In this document: in pieces, positions 6,410 to 14,798 of the stretch
Layout: each line of letters begins with the position of its first letter
Position numbering within the stretch: position 1 is the first letter of the stretch
Assembly (NCBI GenBank): GCA_052144935.1
Contig: JBKQPR010000214.1
Location: forward strand, 33,576 to 97,575
Origin: JOPF133 sp052144935
GTDB taxonomy: Bacteria; Acidobacteriota; Terriglobia; Bryobacterales; Bryobacteraceae
Direction of reading: 5' to 3'
Length of the DNA stretch: 64,000 nt
Notes under the pieces: generated by a model
Told to the model about the DNA's origin: nothing
What the model saw: only the letters and a program-made list of their open reading frames with translations
Database searches by the model: none
Made by a program: the position numbers and the translations under genes

Positions 6410-8193
6410 AAACTGACCGTGGCTAATTTACTTGGCACGGCAATATGTTTGTTCTTTGGCGTATATCCGGCGATACGAAGGCCGTACACGGAACTGCTGC
6501 CATCCGCGCTGGAGGATTCCTGCACAAAGCCAAGGCGTTGGTAGTGGTCCTTTACCATCGCATTCTTGGCGGTTTGGAAATAGTATCCGGCGATCTTGGC
6601 GACCCCGCGCTCGCGGGCGTGCTCAACCAGCGCATCCAGCATGGCGAGCTCGACGTCGCGTTTCAAAACCCGGCAACTCATCAACCAGGTATCCAGATGC
6701 AGGGTAGCGCCCTCGCACCGGCCGATCAGCAAGGAAATGAGGCCGTTGTCCCCGAACGCGTCGGTGAGCCTGCCATAGAGTGGAATGTAGCCGGCGCTTT
6801 TCGAGATCTCTTCCACCTCGGCGTAAGTGTAACGCCGGGTCGTCAAATTGAATTGATTGGTCTTATTGATCAGTTGCGTGATGCGGTCGAGATAGACTGG
6901 CTGAAAGAGGTCAATCTCGGCGCGCATCCGGAGCGAATCCAGATAAGCTCCATAGTCCGCGAACTTCGCCTCCAGCGTGGCGCGCTGAGCGTTAGCCGCA
7001 TAGGCGTCGGCGCGTTCCAGATCCTCTTTCGACAGGTTCACGGCCTCGAAACAGCGAGTCGCCTGGAGAATCGAAGGGTATAATGCCACATCGCTACCCA
7101 CATCCGGCGTCAAGACCATGGGGAGCTGCGACTGCACCAGGGCGCGCTCCGCCGGATTGTCATCGATGAACACGAAGCTGTCGAGTCCGAGATTCAACTC
7201 CGTGGCGATCTCCTGGATATTCTGGGGTTTTGGCTCCCAGTTGGCTTTGAACGCGGAGAAGTGTTCGAGTTTGAGGACGCTGTCGGGATGGGCGAAGCCG
7301 GCGCGGGCAACCTCCAAATTGTTCTTCGAGCACACGGCCAGCAGAACGCCGCGGCCGCGCAACTCCAGGCAGTACTGCTGAAACGCGGTGTAGGCCTCCG
7401 CGAGAGCGGTTTCCTTTCCGATTTGGATCTTATCCGGCCCATCGTCGCCAATCACCCCACCCCACAGGGTATTGTCGAGATCGAGCACCAGGCACTTCCT
7501 GGATTTGCCGAACATGGCCCCGATGATTGCGGCCATGGACTTGGCGATTGCGAAACTTGCCTCCGGCGTGGTGGGGATTTTGTAGCTGTACCAGCGATCC
7601 CAATCGAACCACTGGCTATGACCCAGCGAGGCTGCGAGGCTGTTTAGATCCTGAATCGAAAGTTTCCGGTTCTCAGCGGCGGCCTTGGAAAACGCCAGAT
7701 TCAGCTCCCAAACGAGCCTCACGCGCCCTTCGCCGGCAACACAATCCGCGTTACCCAGAAGGCCAATGGGCGAGGTTTCGAAATTGTTCTGAACGATATG
7801 GCAGCCGATGACCGTGTGGATGGAGTTCCAAATCGCCTGGTACCGCGCCAACTCCGAGGCAACGGCATCCTGCAATTCCGCCGGGGCCGCACCCGTGGAA
7901 AGACACCGCCGGAGGTTCATCCAGTTGGTGTGCACGTAAACGATATCCGGCTTAAACGCCTTAAGCTTTTCTGGTTCCAGTACGGCATCCTCGAAATGCC
8001 GGTTGTACTCGGACTGATAGAACACCGGCCGGAAGTGCTCCGCCAGCAGCAGCACTTCGAGGAATTCCACGACCTCGTTGGCGGTTACCCCTGCCAGCAC
8101 CGCGACTCTGAGATCCCTCAGCCCCGGATTTTCCAGAAACTGCCGGCGCAGACGTTTGCGCTGGCGCACCAATGCCTCGAGCGGCAAGTCCAT
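6406..8193 (-). CDS. FkbH-like HAD-superfamily glyceryl-carrier-protein synthase
   Basis: About 595 residues from the ATG at 8193 (MDLPLEALVRQRKRLRRQF). The frame is open to 8400, but the extra 69 residues look non-native; no good RBS decides the start. The N-terminal 220 residues are the less conserved part of long FkbH proteins. Around residue 235 comes LVLDLDNTLWGGVIGDDG, the HAD-IIIC motif with the two catalytic aspartates, followed by FVFIDDNPAERALV. A C-terminal GNAT-like region includes LTDAFGDNGLISLLIG. Characterised FkbH enzymes dephosphorylate 1,3-bisphosphoglycerate while loading D-glyceryl onto an ACP thiol. The four-base overlap with the ACP gene supports that job. It is transcribed divergently from gmd, with 244 bases between the starts. 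Confidence 0.88.
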   Translation of the reverse strand: MDLPLEALVRQRKRLRRQFLENPGLRDLRVAVLAGVTANEVVEFLEVLLLAEHFRPVFYQSEYNRHFEDAVLEPEKLKAFKPDIVYVHTNWMNLRRCLSTGAAPAELQDAVASELARYQAIWNSIHTVIGCHIVQNNFETSPIGLLGNADCVAGEGRVRLVWELNLAFSKAAAENRKLSIQDLNSLAASLGHSQWFDWDRWYSYKIPTTPEASFAIAKSMAAIIGAMFGKSRKCLVLDLDNTLWGGVIGDDGPDKIQIGKETALAEAYTAFQQYCLELRGRGVLLAVCSKNNLEVARAGFAHPDSVLKLEHFSAFKANWEPKPQNIQEIATELNLGLDSFVFIDDNPAERALVQSQLPMVLTPDVGSDVALYPSILQATRCFEAVNLSKEDLERADAYAANAQRATLEAKFADYGAYLDSLRMRAEIDLFQPVYLDRITQLINKTNQFNLTTRRYTYAEVEEISKSAGYIPLYGRLTDAFGDNGLISLLIGRCEGATLHLDTWLMSCRVLKRDVELAMLDALVEHARERGVAKIAGYYFQTAKNAMVKDHYQRLGFVQESSSADGSSSVYGLRIAGYTPKNKHIAVPSKLATVSL

Positions 8194-8437
8194 CAGCGTG
8201 CGCAGAAGCACAAATCTGAGTGCAACACCTCTTACAAAAGTCTCAGAAAATTTGGCGGCCGCCTGCCGTTGGGAACAACGGAACGGATGAAAGAGGCCGG
8301 GATCGCCGGACGACGATCGACCAAGCCGCGCGACCGATGCCAATCGAAAGCACGCTCCGACCGATCCCTGCCACGTACTCCGGCACCCATCCACCACCAA
8401 CTGTTACGATATTCCGGAAGGGTCGAATCACCAGATT

Positions 8438-9436
8438 ATGAGCCGGCGCAGGGCGCTCATTTCGGGCATCACGGGACAGGACGGGTCGTATCTCGCGGAA
8501 CTCCTTCTGGAAAAGGATTACGACGTACACGGCCTGGTGCGCCGGGTGGCCCTCGAGGATCCCAGCCACCGGCTGCGGCGGATTGCCGCCATCCGCGACC
8601 GCATCACGCTCCATGCCGGATCGCTCGAAAGCTTTCCCAGCCTTTACCAGATCGTCCGGCGTGTCGAGCCCGACGAATGCTACCATCTGGCCGCCCAGAG
8701 TTTCGTCAGCTACTCCTTCGACGACGAGTTCTCCACCCTCAACACCAACATCAACGGCACGCACTACATGCTGGCTGCCATCCATGAGGCCGCCCCGCAC
8801 TGCCGCTTCTACTTCGCCGGCTCCAGCGAGATGTTCGGCAAGGTGGAAGAAACGCCGCAGAACGAGCGCACCCGCTTCCACCCGCGCTCGGCCTACGGAA
8901 TCAGCAAGGTGGCCGGCTTCGATCTTACCCGCAACTACCGCGAAGCCTACGGACTCCACGCTTCCATCGGGATTCTCTTCAACCACGAGTCGGAGCGCCG
9001 CGGCTTCGAGTTCGTAACCCGCAAGATCACGGCCGGCGTGGCCGCCATCGCCTCGGGCGCCAGGAGCGAGCTGCGCCTGGGCAACCTGGAGGCCCGCCGC
9101 GACTGGGGCTACGCTCCCGAATACGTCGCGGCCATGTGGCGTATGCTCCAGCAGGACACGCCGGACGATTACGTGGTCTCGACCGGCGAAAGTCACTCGG
9201 TCCGCGAGTTCGCGGAACTGGCCTTCTCCCTGGCCGGCCTGGACTACCGCGACCACGTGACCGGCGATCCTCTGCTGTACCGCCCCGCCGAAGTCGATCT
9301 GCTCATCGGCGACCCCTCCAAGGCGCGCTCCCGGCTGGGTTGGGAACCCCGGACGCGCTTCGAAGAACTGGTCCGCCGGATGGTGACAGCCGATCTCGAA
9401 ACCGCCGGCCCGGCACTGAAAGTCACCCAGGTCTGA
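8438..9436 (+). CDS. gmd: GDP-mannose 4,6-dehydratase
   Basis: A 332-residue extended short-chain dehydrogenase/reductase. The NADP-binding motif GITGQDGSYLAE occupies residues 10-21. The catalytic region contains AGSSEMFG (residues 127-134) and YGISK (Tyr153/Lys157). NHESERRG near residue 183 is a hallmark of Gmd. It turns GDP-D-mannose into GDP-4-keto-6-deoxy-D-mannose, precursor of GDP-fucose, rhamnose, perosamine and similar deoxysugars. No epimerase/reductase (fcl/rmd) or perosamine synthase follows, so the end product is unknown. Seven bases separate its stop from a carrier-protein gene. That is an unusual neighbour and suggests the resulting sugar is acylated. Confidence 0.93.
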   Translation: MSRRRALISGITGQDGSYLAELLLEKDYDVHGLVRRVALEDPSHRLRRIAAIRDRITLHAGSLESFPSLYQIVRRVEPDECYHLAAQSFVSYSFDDEFSTLNTNINGTHYMLAAIHEAAPHCRFYFAGSSEMFGKVEETPQNERTRFHPRSAYGISKVAGFDLTRNYREAYGLHASIGILFNHESERRGFEFVTRKITAGVAAIASGARSELRLGNLEARRDWGYAPEYVAAMWRMLQQDTPDDYVVSTGESHSVREFAELAFSLAGLDYRDHVTGDPLLYRPAEVDLLIGDPSKARSRLGWEPRTRFEELVRRMVTADLETAGPALKVTQV

Positions 9437-9443
9437 GATCTCC

Positions 9444-9686
9444 ATGAACGCAGCTATTTACGAAAAGGTACGCAGCATCGCCGCGGACATGCTGCAAGTG
9501 AAGATCGCAACCCTCAAGGCGGATTCCTCCCCCGAAACTGTGGACACCTGGGACTCCGTCCACCATCTCAACCTGGTTCTGGCGCTGGAGGAGTCCTTCG
9601 GCTTCCAGTTCTCCCCCGAAGAGATGGACCAGATGAAAACCATCGGCCAGATCGCCGGGATGGTGGAAACCAAGACCGGCTCCTGA
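9444..9686 (+). CDS. Second acyl carrier protein
   Basis: An 80-residue carrier protein. VDTWDSVHHLNLVLALEE contains the phosphopantetheinylation serine (Ser38), and FSPEEMDQMKTIGQIAGM matches helices III-IV of ACPs. It is clearly different from the carrier protein at 6134-6409 although it belongs to the same superfamily. Its TGA overlaps the next ATG by one base, so it is coupled to the GNAT-like gene downstream. It probably delivers an acyl thioester to that enzyme. The loading enzyme could be the divergently encoded FkbH, which is the only candidate in the window. Confidence 0.88.
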   Translation: MNAAIYEKVRSIAADMLQVKIATLKADSSPETVDTWDSVHHLNLVLALEESFGFQFSPEEMDQMKTIGQIAGMVETKTGS

Positions 9687-10753
9687 TGGCCATCGAGATC
9701 GTTCCGTACCTGCCCGCCCATGGGGCCGCGGTGCGGCGCTTCCACGAGCGCCTGGCCGCCGTGGGCGCCGACCCGGACATGCGGTTTCCCGAACCCTCCG
9801 ACTCCGGTTGGATGCCAGGCACGCAGCTCTGGCTTGCCGTGGAGGGCGACGAGGTACGCGGCGGCTATATCCTGCGGCGCCAGACTTTTTCCTTCGGCGG
9901 CGAGACTCACCAGGTAGCCCACTACCGGCTGCCGCTTTCCGAAGGCTTGGTGAATCGCGCCTATGCTCTGCTGGCCGTCCGCCTGGTTCGCGACGCGTTG
10001 AATCGCGAAGCCGAGCTGTACGCTCTCGGCATGGGCGGATGGGAGAAGCCGCTGCCCGAAATGCTGAAGCGCCTGAACTGGCGTATGGCGGCGGTTCCGT
10101 TCTACTTCAAGGCGCCGCATCCCTACCGCTTCCTGCGTCAGATCCGCGCCCTGCGATCGTCCGCTTTCGGGCGCCTGGCTTGCGATGCGGCCGCCTTCAG
10201 CGGAGCCGGTTGGCTGGCGCTGTGGCTTGCCGGGGTTGCCCGCCGCACTAGCGGGCCAGCGCCGCTCGAAGCTCCGGCATCCTTCGCCGGCTGGGCCGAT
10301 GCCGTATGGGAACGCTGCCGCACTCGCTACGCCATGGCCGCGGTGCGCGACGCCGCCACCCTCGACCGGCTCTATCCGCCGTCCGATCCGCGCTTCCTGC
10401 GCGTCCGCGCCGCCGGGGGCTGGGCCGTGCTTCTGGACACCGCCATGCACGGCCACAAGCAGTTCGGCGATCTCCGGGTGGGCACGATTGTGGATTCGCT
10501 CGCGCCGCCCGAAGACGCCGCCGTGGTGGTCCTCGCCGCGGCCCGGACCCTGGAAGAGCGCGGCGTGGATCTGATCGTTTCCAACCAACTACACCACGCC
10601 TGGTCGAGCGCCTTGCCCAAAGCCGGCTTTCGCCAGGCCCCCACGAATTTTCTGATCGCGATCTCTCCGGTCCTGGCCGCGCGGATCGAAGGCCGCGCGG
10701 ACCTAGAGATCCATATGAACCGCGGCGATGGGGACGGGCCGATTCATCTGTAG
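9686..10753 (+). CDS. GNAT-like acyltransferase coupled to a carrier protein
   Basis: A 355-residue protein whose first half reads like a GNAT domain: WLAVEGDEVRGGYILRRQ near residues 50-67 gives the beta-strand block, and ALGMGGWEKPLPEMLKRLNW a typical core helix. A second GNAT-like half follows from about residue 220 (RFLRVRAAGGWAVLLDTA; later DLIVSNQLHHAWSSALPKAG). It ends with MNRGDGDGPIHL. The one-base overlap with the carrier-protein gene implies an acyl-ACP donor. I infer that it acylates a sugar nucleotide or a glycan intermediate made through gmd. No catalytic residue can be assigned with confidence, and the acceptor is unknown. Confidence 0.6.
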   Translation: MAIEIVPYLPAHGAAVRRFHERLAAVGADPDMRFPEPSDSGWMPGTQLWLAVEGDEVRGGYILRRQTFSFGGETHQVAHYRLPLSEGLVNRAYALLAVRLVRDALNREAELYALGMGGWEKPLPEMLKRLNWRMAAVPFYFKAPHPYRFLRQIRALRSSAFGRLACDAAAFSGAGWLALWLAGVARRTSGPAPLEAPASFAGWADAVWERCRTRYAMAAVRDAATLDRLYPPSDPRFLRVRAAGGWAVLLDTAMHGHKQFGDLRVGTIVDSLAPPEDAAVVVLAAARTLEERGVDLIVSNQLHHAWSSALPKAGFRQAPTNFLIAISPVLAARIEGRADLEIHMNRGDGDGPIHL

Positions 10754-10792
10754 GAACGATCGCTTACCCGCATGTTAGACTAGACTGAACGC

Positions 10793-11347
10793 GTGGGCGG
10801 TCTGACTCCGGTATTCTGGCAAAACACGCTGCCGCTGATGGTCACGATTCTGGTCGCAGTGGGCGCGGCGACGCTTGCCGGATGGATCTCTAACGCGAAC
10901 TTGTCCAAACGGATTGCTGACACCAACGCGAGCCTGTCGAAACGCTTGGACGACACCAACGCGAGCCTGTCGAAGCGGATGGAGGACACCAACGCGAGCC
11001 TGTCGAGGCGGATGGAGGACACCAACGCGAGCCTGTCGGAACGGATGAAGGACACCAACGCGAGCCTGTCGGAACGGATGAACGATCTCAACGCGAGCCT
11101 GTCGAAACGGATGGACGATCTCAACGCGAGCCTGTCGGAACGGATGGACGATCTAAACACCAACCTGTCGAAACGGATGGACGATCTAAACACCAATCTG
11201 TCTAGGCGGATCGAGGAAAGCCACGCGAACCTGTCCGGCCGGCTGGACGACATCATCGCCCGCCTGGGGCGCATCGAGATCAAGCTGGAAGGCCATGAGG
11301 ACCGCATCACCAGGCTCGAAGAGCGCACCTCCCCGCTCCGCCGTTAG
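10793..11347 (+). CDS. Membrane-anchored coiled-coil protein of 11-residue repeats
   Basis: A 184-residue protein from a GTG. Residues 13-31 form one transmembrane helix, followed by eleven nearly identical 11-residue units (residues 34-154) of the form NASLSKRMDDL. The tail ends in a charged heptad-like helix (RLGRIEIKLEGHEDRITRLE). An 11-residue period is a hendecad coiled coil, so the protein should be a long, straight, right-handed or near-straight rod about 20 nm long standing out from the membrane. No catalytic motif is present. Possible roles are a spacer, scaffold or multimerising anchor. The opposite strand is also open across the repeat, but I read that as an effect of the repeat. 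Copy number is likely to vary between strains. Confidence 0.75.
   Translation: MGGLTPVFWQNTLPLMVTILVAVGAATLAGWISNANLSKRIADTNASLSKRLDDTNASLSKRMEDTNASLSRRMEDTNASLSERMKDTNASLSERMNDLNASLSKRMDDLNASLSERMDDLNTNLSKRMDDLNTNLSRRIEESHANLSGRLDDIIARLGRIEIKLEGHEDRITRLEERTSPLRR
10892..11254 (+). repeat. Eleven tandem copies of a 33-base coding repeat
   Basis: In-frame direct repeats of 33 bases, each beginning near AACGCGAGCCTGTCG, encode the coiled-coil rod. The inner copies are almost identical and the outer ones more diverged (NTNLS, HANLS), the pattern left by slippage or unequal exchange in the middle of an array. Confidence 0.9.
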
Positions 11348-11366
11348 TCATCCCCGGCCTGGGCGA

Positions 11367-11750
11367 TCATGAACCCGGCGGCTTGTAGGCGACGCCCAGA
11401 TCTTTCGCTATGACGGCGAAATGTTGGTCGGCCGTCCACAACTGCAAGCGCTCCGCCAGGGCGGAGGCGAGCCGGTGAACGTCGATCCAGCCGACGCCGC
11501 GCCCATGCAGGTTCCGATGGCGAACGAACGCGACAACCTCGTGGTGGGGAACCATGCTCGCCTGATGCATTCGCTCATAGGTGGACAGGAACTTACTGCG
11601 GCCTCCACGATCGCCGATGAGGAGTTCGCCGTAGACCAATTCATGTCCGGCCACATTGTCGAGATTCAGGAGTCTCTCAAGTTCGTTTGCGTATGGATCC
11701 TGGTCGAAGAAATACCGAATCCACACGGACGTATCGATCAGAATCATCAA
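11367..11750 (-). CDS. vapC: PIN-domain ribonuclease toxin (VapC family)
   Basis: A 127-residue PIN protein. The metal-binding acids are in place: Asp6 (MMILIDTSVWIRYF), Glu42 (ELVYGELLIG), Asp90 (GWIDVHRLASAL) and Asp108 (LWTADQHFAVIA). Its ATG overlaps the antitoxin stop by four bases, so toxin translation depends on antitoxin translation. It is a different subfamily from the VapC at 1050. It appears intact and probably cuts tRNA or rRNA when released. It converges with the coiled-coil gene, with only 19 bases between the stops. Confidence 0.88.
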   Translation of the reverse strand: MMILIDTSVWIRYFFDQDPYANELERLLNLDNVAGHELVYGELLIGDRGGRSKFLSTYERMHQASMVPHHEVVAFVRHRNLHGRGVGWIDVHRLASALAERLQLWTADQHFAVIAKDLGVAYKPPGS

Positions 11751-11962
11751 GCCACCCTGCGTTTTTGAAATGGCTTCTCGCGACGTCTGGGGACGTCCTG
11801 CGCGTGTGGCTCCGTCCCACGAAACTCTCTGAGGCGCTGGTACGCCGCGTGGCGCACCAAGGCCTCCAGGCCCAGACGGATGGTCTCGGTATCGGTGGCG
11901 GCGCCACAGGCCACCTTGGCCTCCCGAAGGAGTTTGTCATCGACGTTGAAGGTCTTCTTCAT
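11747..11962 (-). CDS. vapB: VapB-type antitoxin
   Basis: A 71-residue protein from the ATG at 11962 (MKKTFNVDDKLLREAKVACG). This is the short VapB type whose N-terminal strand-helix-helix (AATDTETIRLGLEALVRHAA, residues 22-41) matches the ribbon-helix-helix fold. The basic/acidic tail would bind the toxin. The frame is open further upstream to 12055, but that extension contains no plausible start context. The four-base overlap with vapC and the antitoxin-first order are standard. It should repress its own promoter, which must lie in the 128 bases before the divergent deacetylase gene at 12091. Confidence 0.8.
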   Translation of the reverse strand: MKKTFNVDDKLLREAKVACGAATDTETIRLGLEALVRHAAYQRLREFRGTEPHAQDVPRRREKPFQKRRVA

Positions 11963-12090
11963 ACAGGCAATTGTCCCATATAGGTATGGCTTCCAGAACC
12001 ATACCGCCGGCGCCCGGTGCCCGGTGCCGGGCGAACACGTTCCCGCCCGGCGCATCGGGGTTCCATTCTCTATACACTAAGAGACATACC

Positions 12091-12879
12091 ATGCGGGCGC
12101 TGGCAATCATGTATCACGACGTAGTGGAAGACGCCGCCTACGACTCCAGCGGCTTTCCCGGCGAGGGCGCCAACATCTACAAGCTCCGCCGCGAGGATTT
12201 TGCCCGGCAGCTTGAAGCCATTCGCGCGGCTGTGCCGGCCGGGGCCGTTTCGCTCATCCCTCGCCGCCGGGAGATCGCGGGTGCGCCGCCGGTGTTTCTC
12301 ACTTTCGATGACGGCGGCGTCTCCTGCCACGCGCCCATCGCCGGAATGCTCGAACAACTCGGGTGGCGCGGCCATTTCTTCATCACCACCAGCCGCATCG
12401 GCACGCCGGGCTTTCTCGGTGAAGCGCAGTTACGCGACCTCCACCGCCGCGGGCACGTCATCGGCAGCCACTCCCACTCGCATCCCACCCGCATGGCCGC
12501 GCTGGCGCCGGACCGCATGGAAAGCGAGTGGCGCCAGAGCCTCGGACGCCTGGCCGACATCCTGGGCGAACCCGTGAAAGTGGCCTCCGTGCCGGGCGGT
12601 TATTACTCGCGCCTGGTGGGCCGCACCGCCGCCGCCGCGGGCATCGAAGTGCTCTTCAATTCCGAGCCGACCGCCGCGGTCTGCCTCACCGATGGCTGCC
12701 TGGTGCTGGGCCGGTACGTGGTGAAGCGCGGGATGGGGCCGGAGTGGGCCGCCGGTTTCGCCGCCGGACGCCTCGGGCCGCGCTGGAGACAGACCGCCTT
12801 GTGGAAGGCCAAGCGCGTGGCCAAGGCCCTGGGCGGCGCCGCCTATCTCAAAGTGCGGCAGGCGATCCTCGACCGGTGA
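12091..12879 (+). CDS. Polysaccharide deacetylase (NodB-fold, CE4)
   Basis: A 262-residue protein from the ATG at 12091 (MRALAIMYHDVVED). CE4 motif 1, FLTFDDGGVS (near residue 70), supplies the catalytic and metal aspartates. Motif 2, GSHSHSHP (near residue 127), supplies the metal histidines. ASVPGGYYSR resembles motif 3. There is no signal peptide, so the enzyme is probably cytoplasmic or associated with lipid-linked intermediates. It would remove N-acetyl groups from a hexosamine in the polysaccharide made by this region. The start was chosen over upstream options because the family begins at the MYHD block. Confidence 0.82.
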   Translation: MRALAIMYHDVVEDAAYDSSGFPGEGANIYKLRREDFARQLEAIRAAVPAGAVSLIPRRREIAGAPPVFLTFDDGGVSCHAPIAGMLEQLGWRGHFFITTSRIGTPGFLGEAQLRDLHRRGHVIGSHSHSHPTRMAALAPDRMESEWRQSLGRLADILGEPVKVASVPGGYYSRLVGRTAAAAGIEVLFNSEPTAAVCLTDGCLVLGRYVVKRGMGPEWAAGFAAGRLGPRWRQTALWKAKRVAKALGGAAYLKVRQAILDR

Positions 12880-13060
12880 AACCTTCTACATACGCAGGCC
12901 GGCCAGGGTCGCGAGCGGCTCCGGTTAACCGCGATTCGGCCGCGAATCGGTAGCCCGCCAATCCACTGGAATCCACTGGCGCACGAGTTTGCTATGCTCG
13001 AAGATCCCAGGCCATAATGGGAGGGCGCCGTTGCCCCGCCTCGATCTGCGGGGATCCTTC

Positions 13061-14572
13061 ATGAGTTCTCCTTCCGGTCCCAGTACAAAGGTCGCCATCA
13101 TTGGAGCAGGCCCCGCCGGCCTGACGGCAGCGTACGTTCTGAGCAAAAACCGCGTGCCGGTCACCGTGCTGGAGTCCGATCCGGAATACGTCGGCGGGAT
13201 TTCCCGAACCGTCCGGTACAAAGGGTTTCACTTCGATATCGGTGGTCACCGCTTCTTTTCCAAAGCCCAAGAGGTGGAGGATTTCTGGACCGAAATCCTG
13301 CCCGACGACATGCTGATCCGCCCGCGGTCGTCGCGCATCTTCTACCACGGCCAGTTCTTTTCCTACCCCTTGAAGGCCTTCGAGGCGCTCTTCAAGCTGG
13401 GATTCCTCGAATCCGCGCTCTGCGTGCTGTCTTATGGCAAAGCGTCGCTGTTTCCGCGTCCCAACCCTAAATCGTTCGAGGACTGGGTCACTAACCAGTT
13501 CGGCGAACGGCTCTTCCGCATCTTCTTCAAGACTTATACGGAGAAGGTGTGGGGGATGAGCTGCAAAGACATCTCCGCGGACTGGGCTGCGCAACGCATT
13601 CAAGGGCTTTCCATGGCCTCCGCCATCCGCAATGCGATCCTGCCGAAACGCCGGCCCAAGGACCGGAAAGAAACCATCAAGACCCTGATCGACACCTTCC
13701 GCTATCCCCGCAAGGGCCCCGGAATGATGTGGGAGACCTGCGCCCGCAAAGTGCGCGAGATGGGCGGCGAGGTCCTTCTGGGACAGCCCGTCCAACACTG
13801 CACCTATCTTCCGGAGCAAGGGCAGTGGCGGGTGGATTACGGTGTGCCCGGCAAGGGCGCCGAAAGCCTCCTGGCGCGCGATGTCATCTCCTCCGCGCCA
13901 ATCCGGCTGTTGATGAATGCGCTCACCCCCCAGCCTTCGCCAAAAGCCCTCGCCGCCGCCAATGCTCTGAAGTACCGGGACTTTCTGACCGTCGCGCTGA
14001 TCCTCAAGGAGCGCAACCGCTTCTCCGATAATTGGATCTACATTCACGACCCCTCGGTGAAAGTGGGGCGGGTCCAGAACTTCAAATCCTGGTCGCCCGA
14101 GATGGTTCCCGATCCCGCCTATTGCTGCTACGGCCTGGAGTACTTTTGCTTTGAAGGTGACGGCCTCTGGGCGTCCGCCGATAGCGATCTGATCGAGTTG
14201 GCCACGCGCGAGCTGGAAAAGATCGGACTCGCCCGGCCCGCCGACGTAGTCGATGGATGCGTCGTCCGCCAGGCCAAGGCTTACCCGGTTTACGATGACG
14301 ACTACGCGCGGAACGTCGCCATCATCCGCGAAGAGCTGGCCCGAGACTACCCCGGGCTGCACCTGGTCGGCCGCAATGGGATGCACAAGTACAACAACCA
14401 GGATCATGCCATGATGACGGCCATGCTGACCGCCCAGAATATCCTTCTCGGGCGGCAAGCCTACGACGTCTGGCAAGTGAACCAGGACGCCGAGTACCTG
14501 GAGGCCGGCAGCGCCGGATCGCAATCCGCCGCGAGCGGCCTGCGCACCCATCCGTCGCGGGTTTCGCCTTAA
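13061..14572 (+). CDS. FAD-dependent UDP-galactopyranose-mutase-like oxidoreductase
   Basis: A 503-residue flavoprotein. VAIIGAGPAGLTAAYVLSK (residues 9-27) is the FAD-binding Rossmann motif. VLESDPEYVGGISRTV and FDIGGHRFFSKAQEV follow as in the amine-oxidase/UDP-galactopyranose mutase family. The C-terminal LVGRNGMHKYNNQDHAMMTA is the second FAD-contact region seen in related proteins. Proteins of this type sit in many polysaccharide clusters and are usually annotated as UGM-like or protoporphyrinogen-oxidase-like. A sugar ring-contraction or sugar oxidation is plausible, but the substrate is not known. Length is longer than classical Glf (about 370-400). The start is the ATG at 13061, preceded by a GGGGATCC-type purine-rich stretch. 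Confidence 0.75.
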   Translation: MSSPSGPSTKVAIIGAGPAGLTAAYVLSKNRVPVTVLESDPEYVGGISRTVRYKGFHFDIGGHRFFSKAQEVEDFWTEILPDDMLIRPRSSRIFYHGQFFSYPLKAFEALFKLGFLESALCVLSYGKASLFPRPNPKSFEDWVTNQFGERLFRIFFKTYTEKVWGMSCKDISADWAAQRIQGLSMASAIRNAILPKRRPKDRKETIKTLIDTFRYPRKGPGMMWETCARKVREMGGEVLLGQPVQHCTYLPEQGQWRVDYGVPGKGAESLLARDVISSAPIRLLMNALTPQPSPKALAAANALKYRDFLTVALILKERNRFSDNWIYIHDPSVKVGRVQNFKSWSPEMVPDPAYCCYGLEYFCFEGDGLWASADSDLIELATRELEKIGLARPADVVDGCVVRQAKAYPVYDDDYARNVAIIREELARDYPGLHLVGRNGMHKYNNQDHAMMTAMLTAQNILLGRQAYDVWQVNQDAEYLEAGSAGSQSAASGLRTHPSRVSP

Positions 14573-14798
14573 ATGTGCGACTCTCGGGCGCTGCCGGCAC
14601 ATCGCGCAAACCGCTGATCCGTCTGCCCGCGCCGTGCGCACCAGCCAGGACCGGTCGCTCCGCAGGCGCTTGCGAAAAGGCATTGATGGCAATGCGGCAT
14701 GGGCGGGGTTTACCAAAGCGGTGGGATGGGAAAACGGCACGGCGCCATCCGGGGTACATCGATCCCTGCGTCCCGCGGCTGGCTCGTTGCAGTAAGCC

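Noticed and set aside
10892..11254. Regular repeats as a CRISPR array
   Set aside because: Units are contiguous, in frame and have no unique spacers; they encode a coiled coil.
10780..11328. Long minus-strand open frame with repeats across the coiled-coil gene
   Set aside because: A 33-base repeat without stops in one copy is open in all copies. The plus strand has the transmembrane anchor, good hendecads and a natural end, so the minus frame is a by-product.
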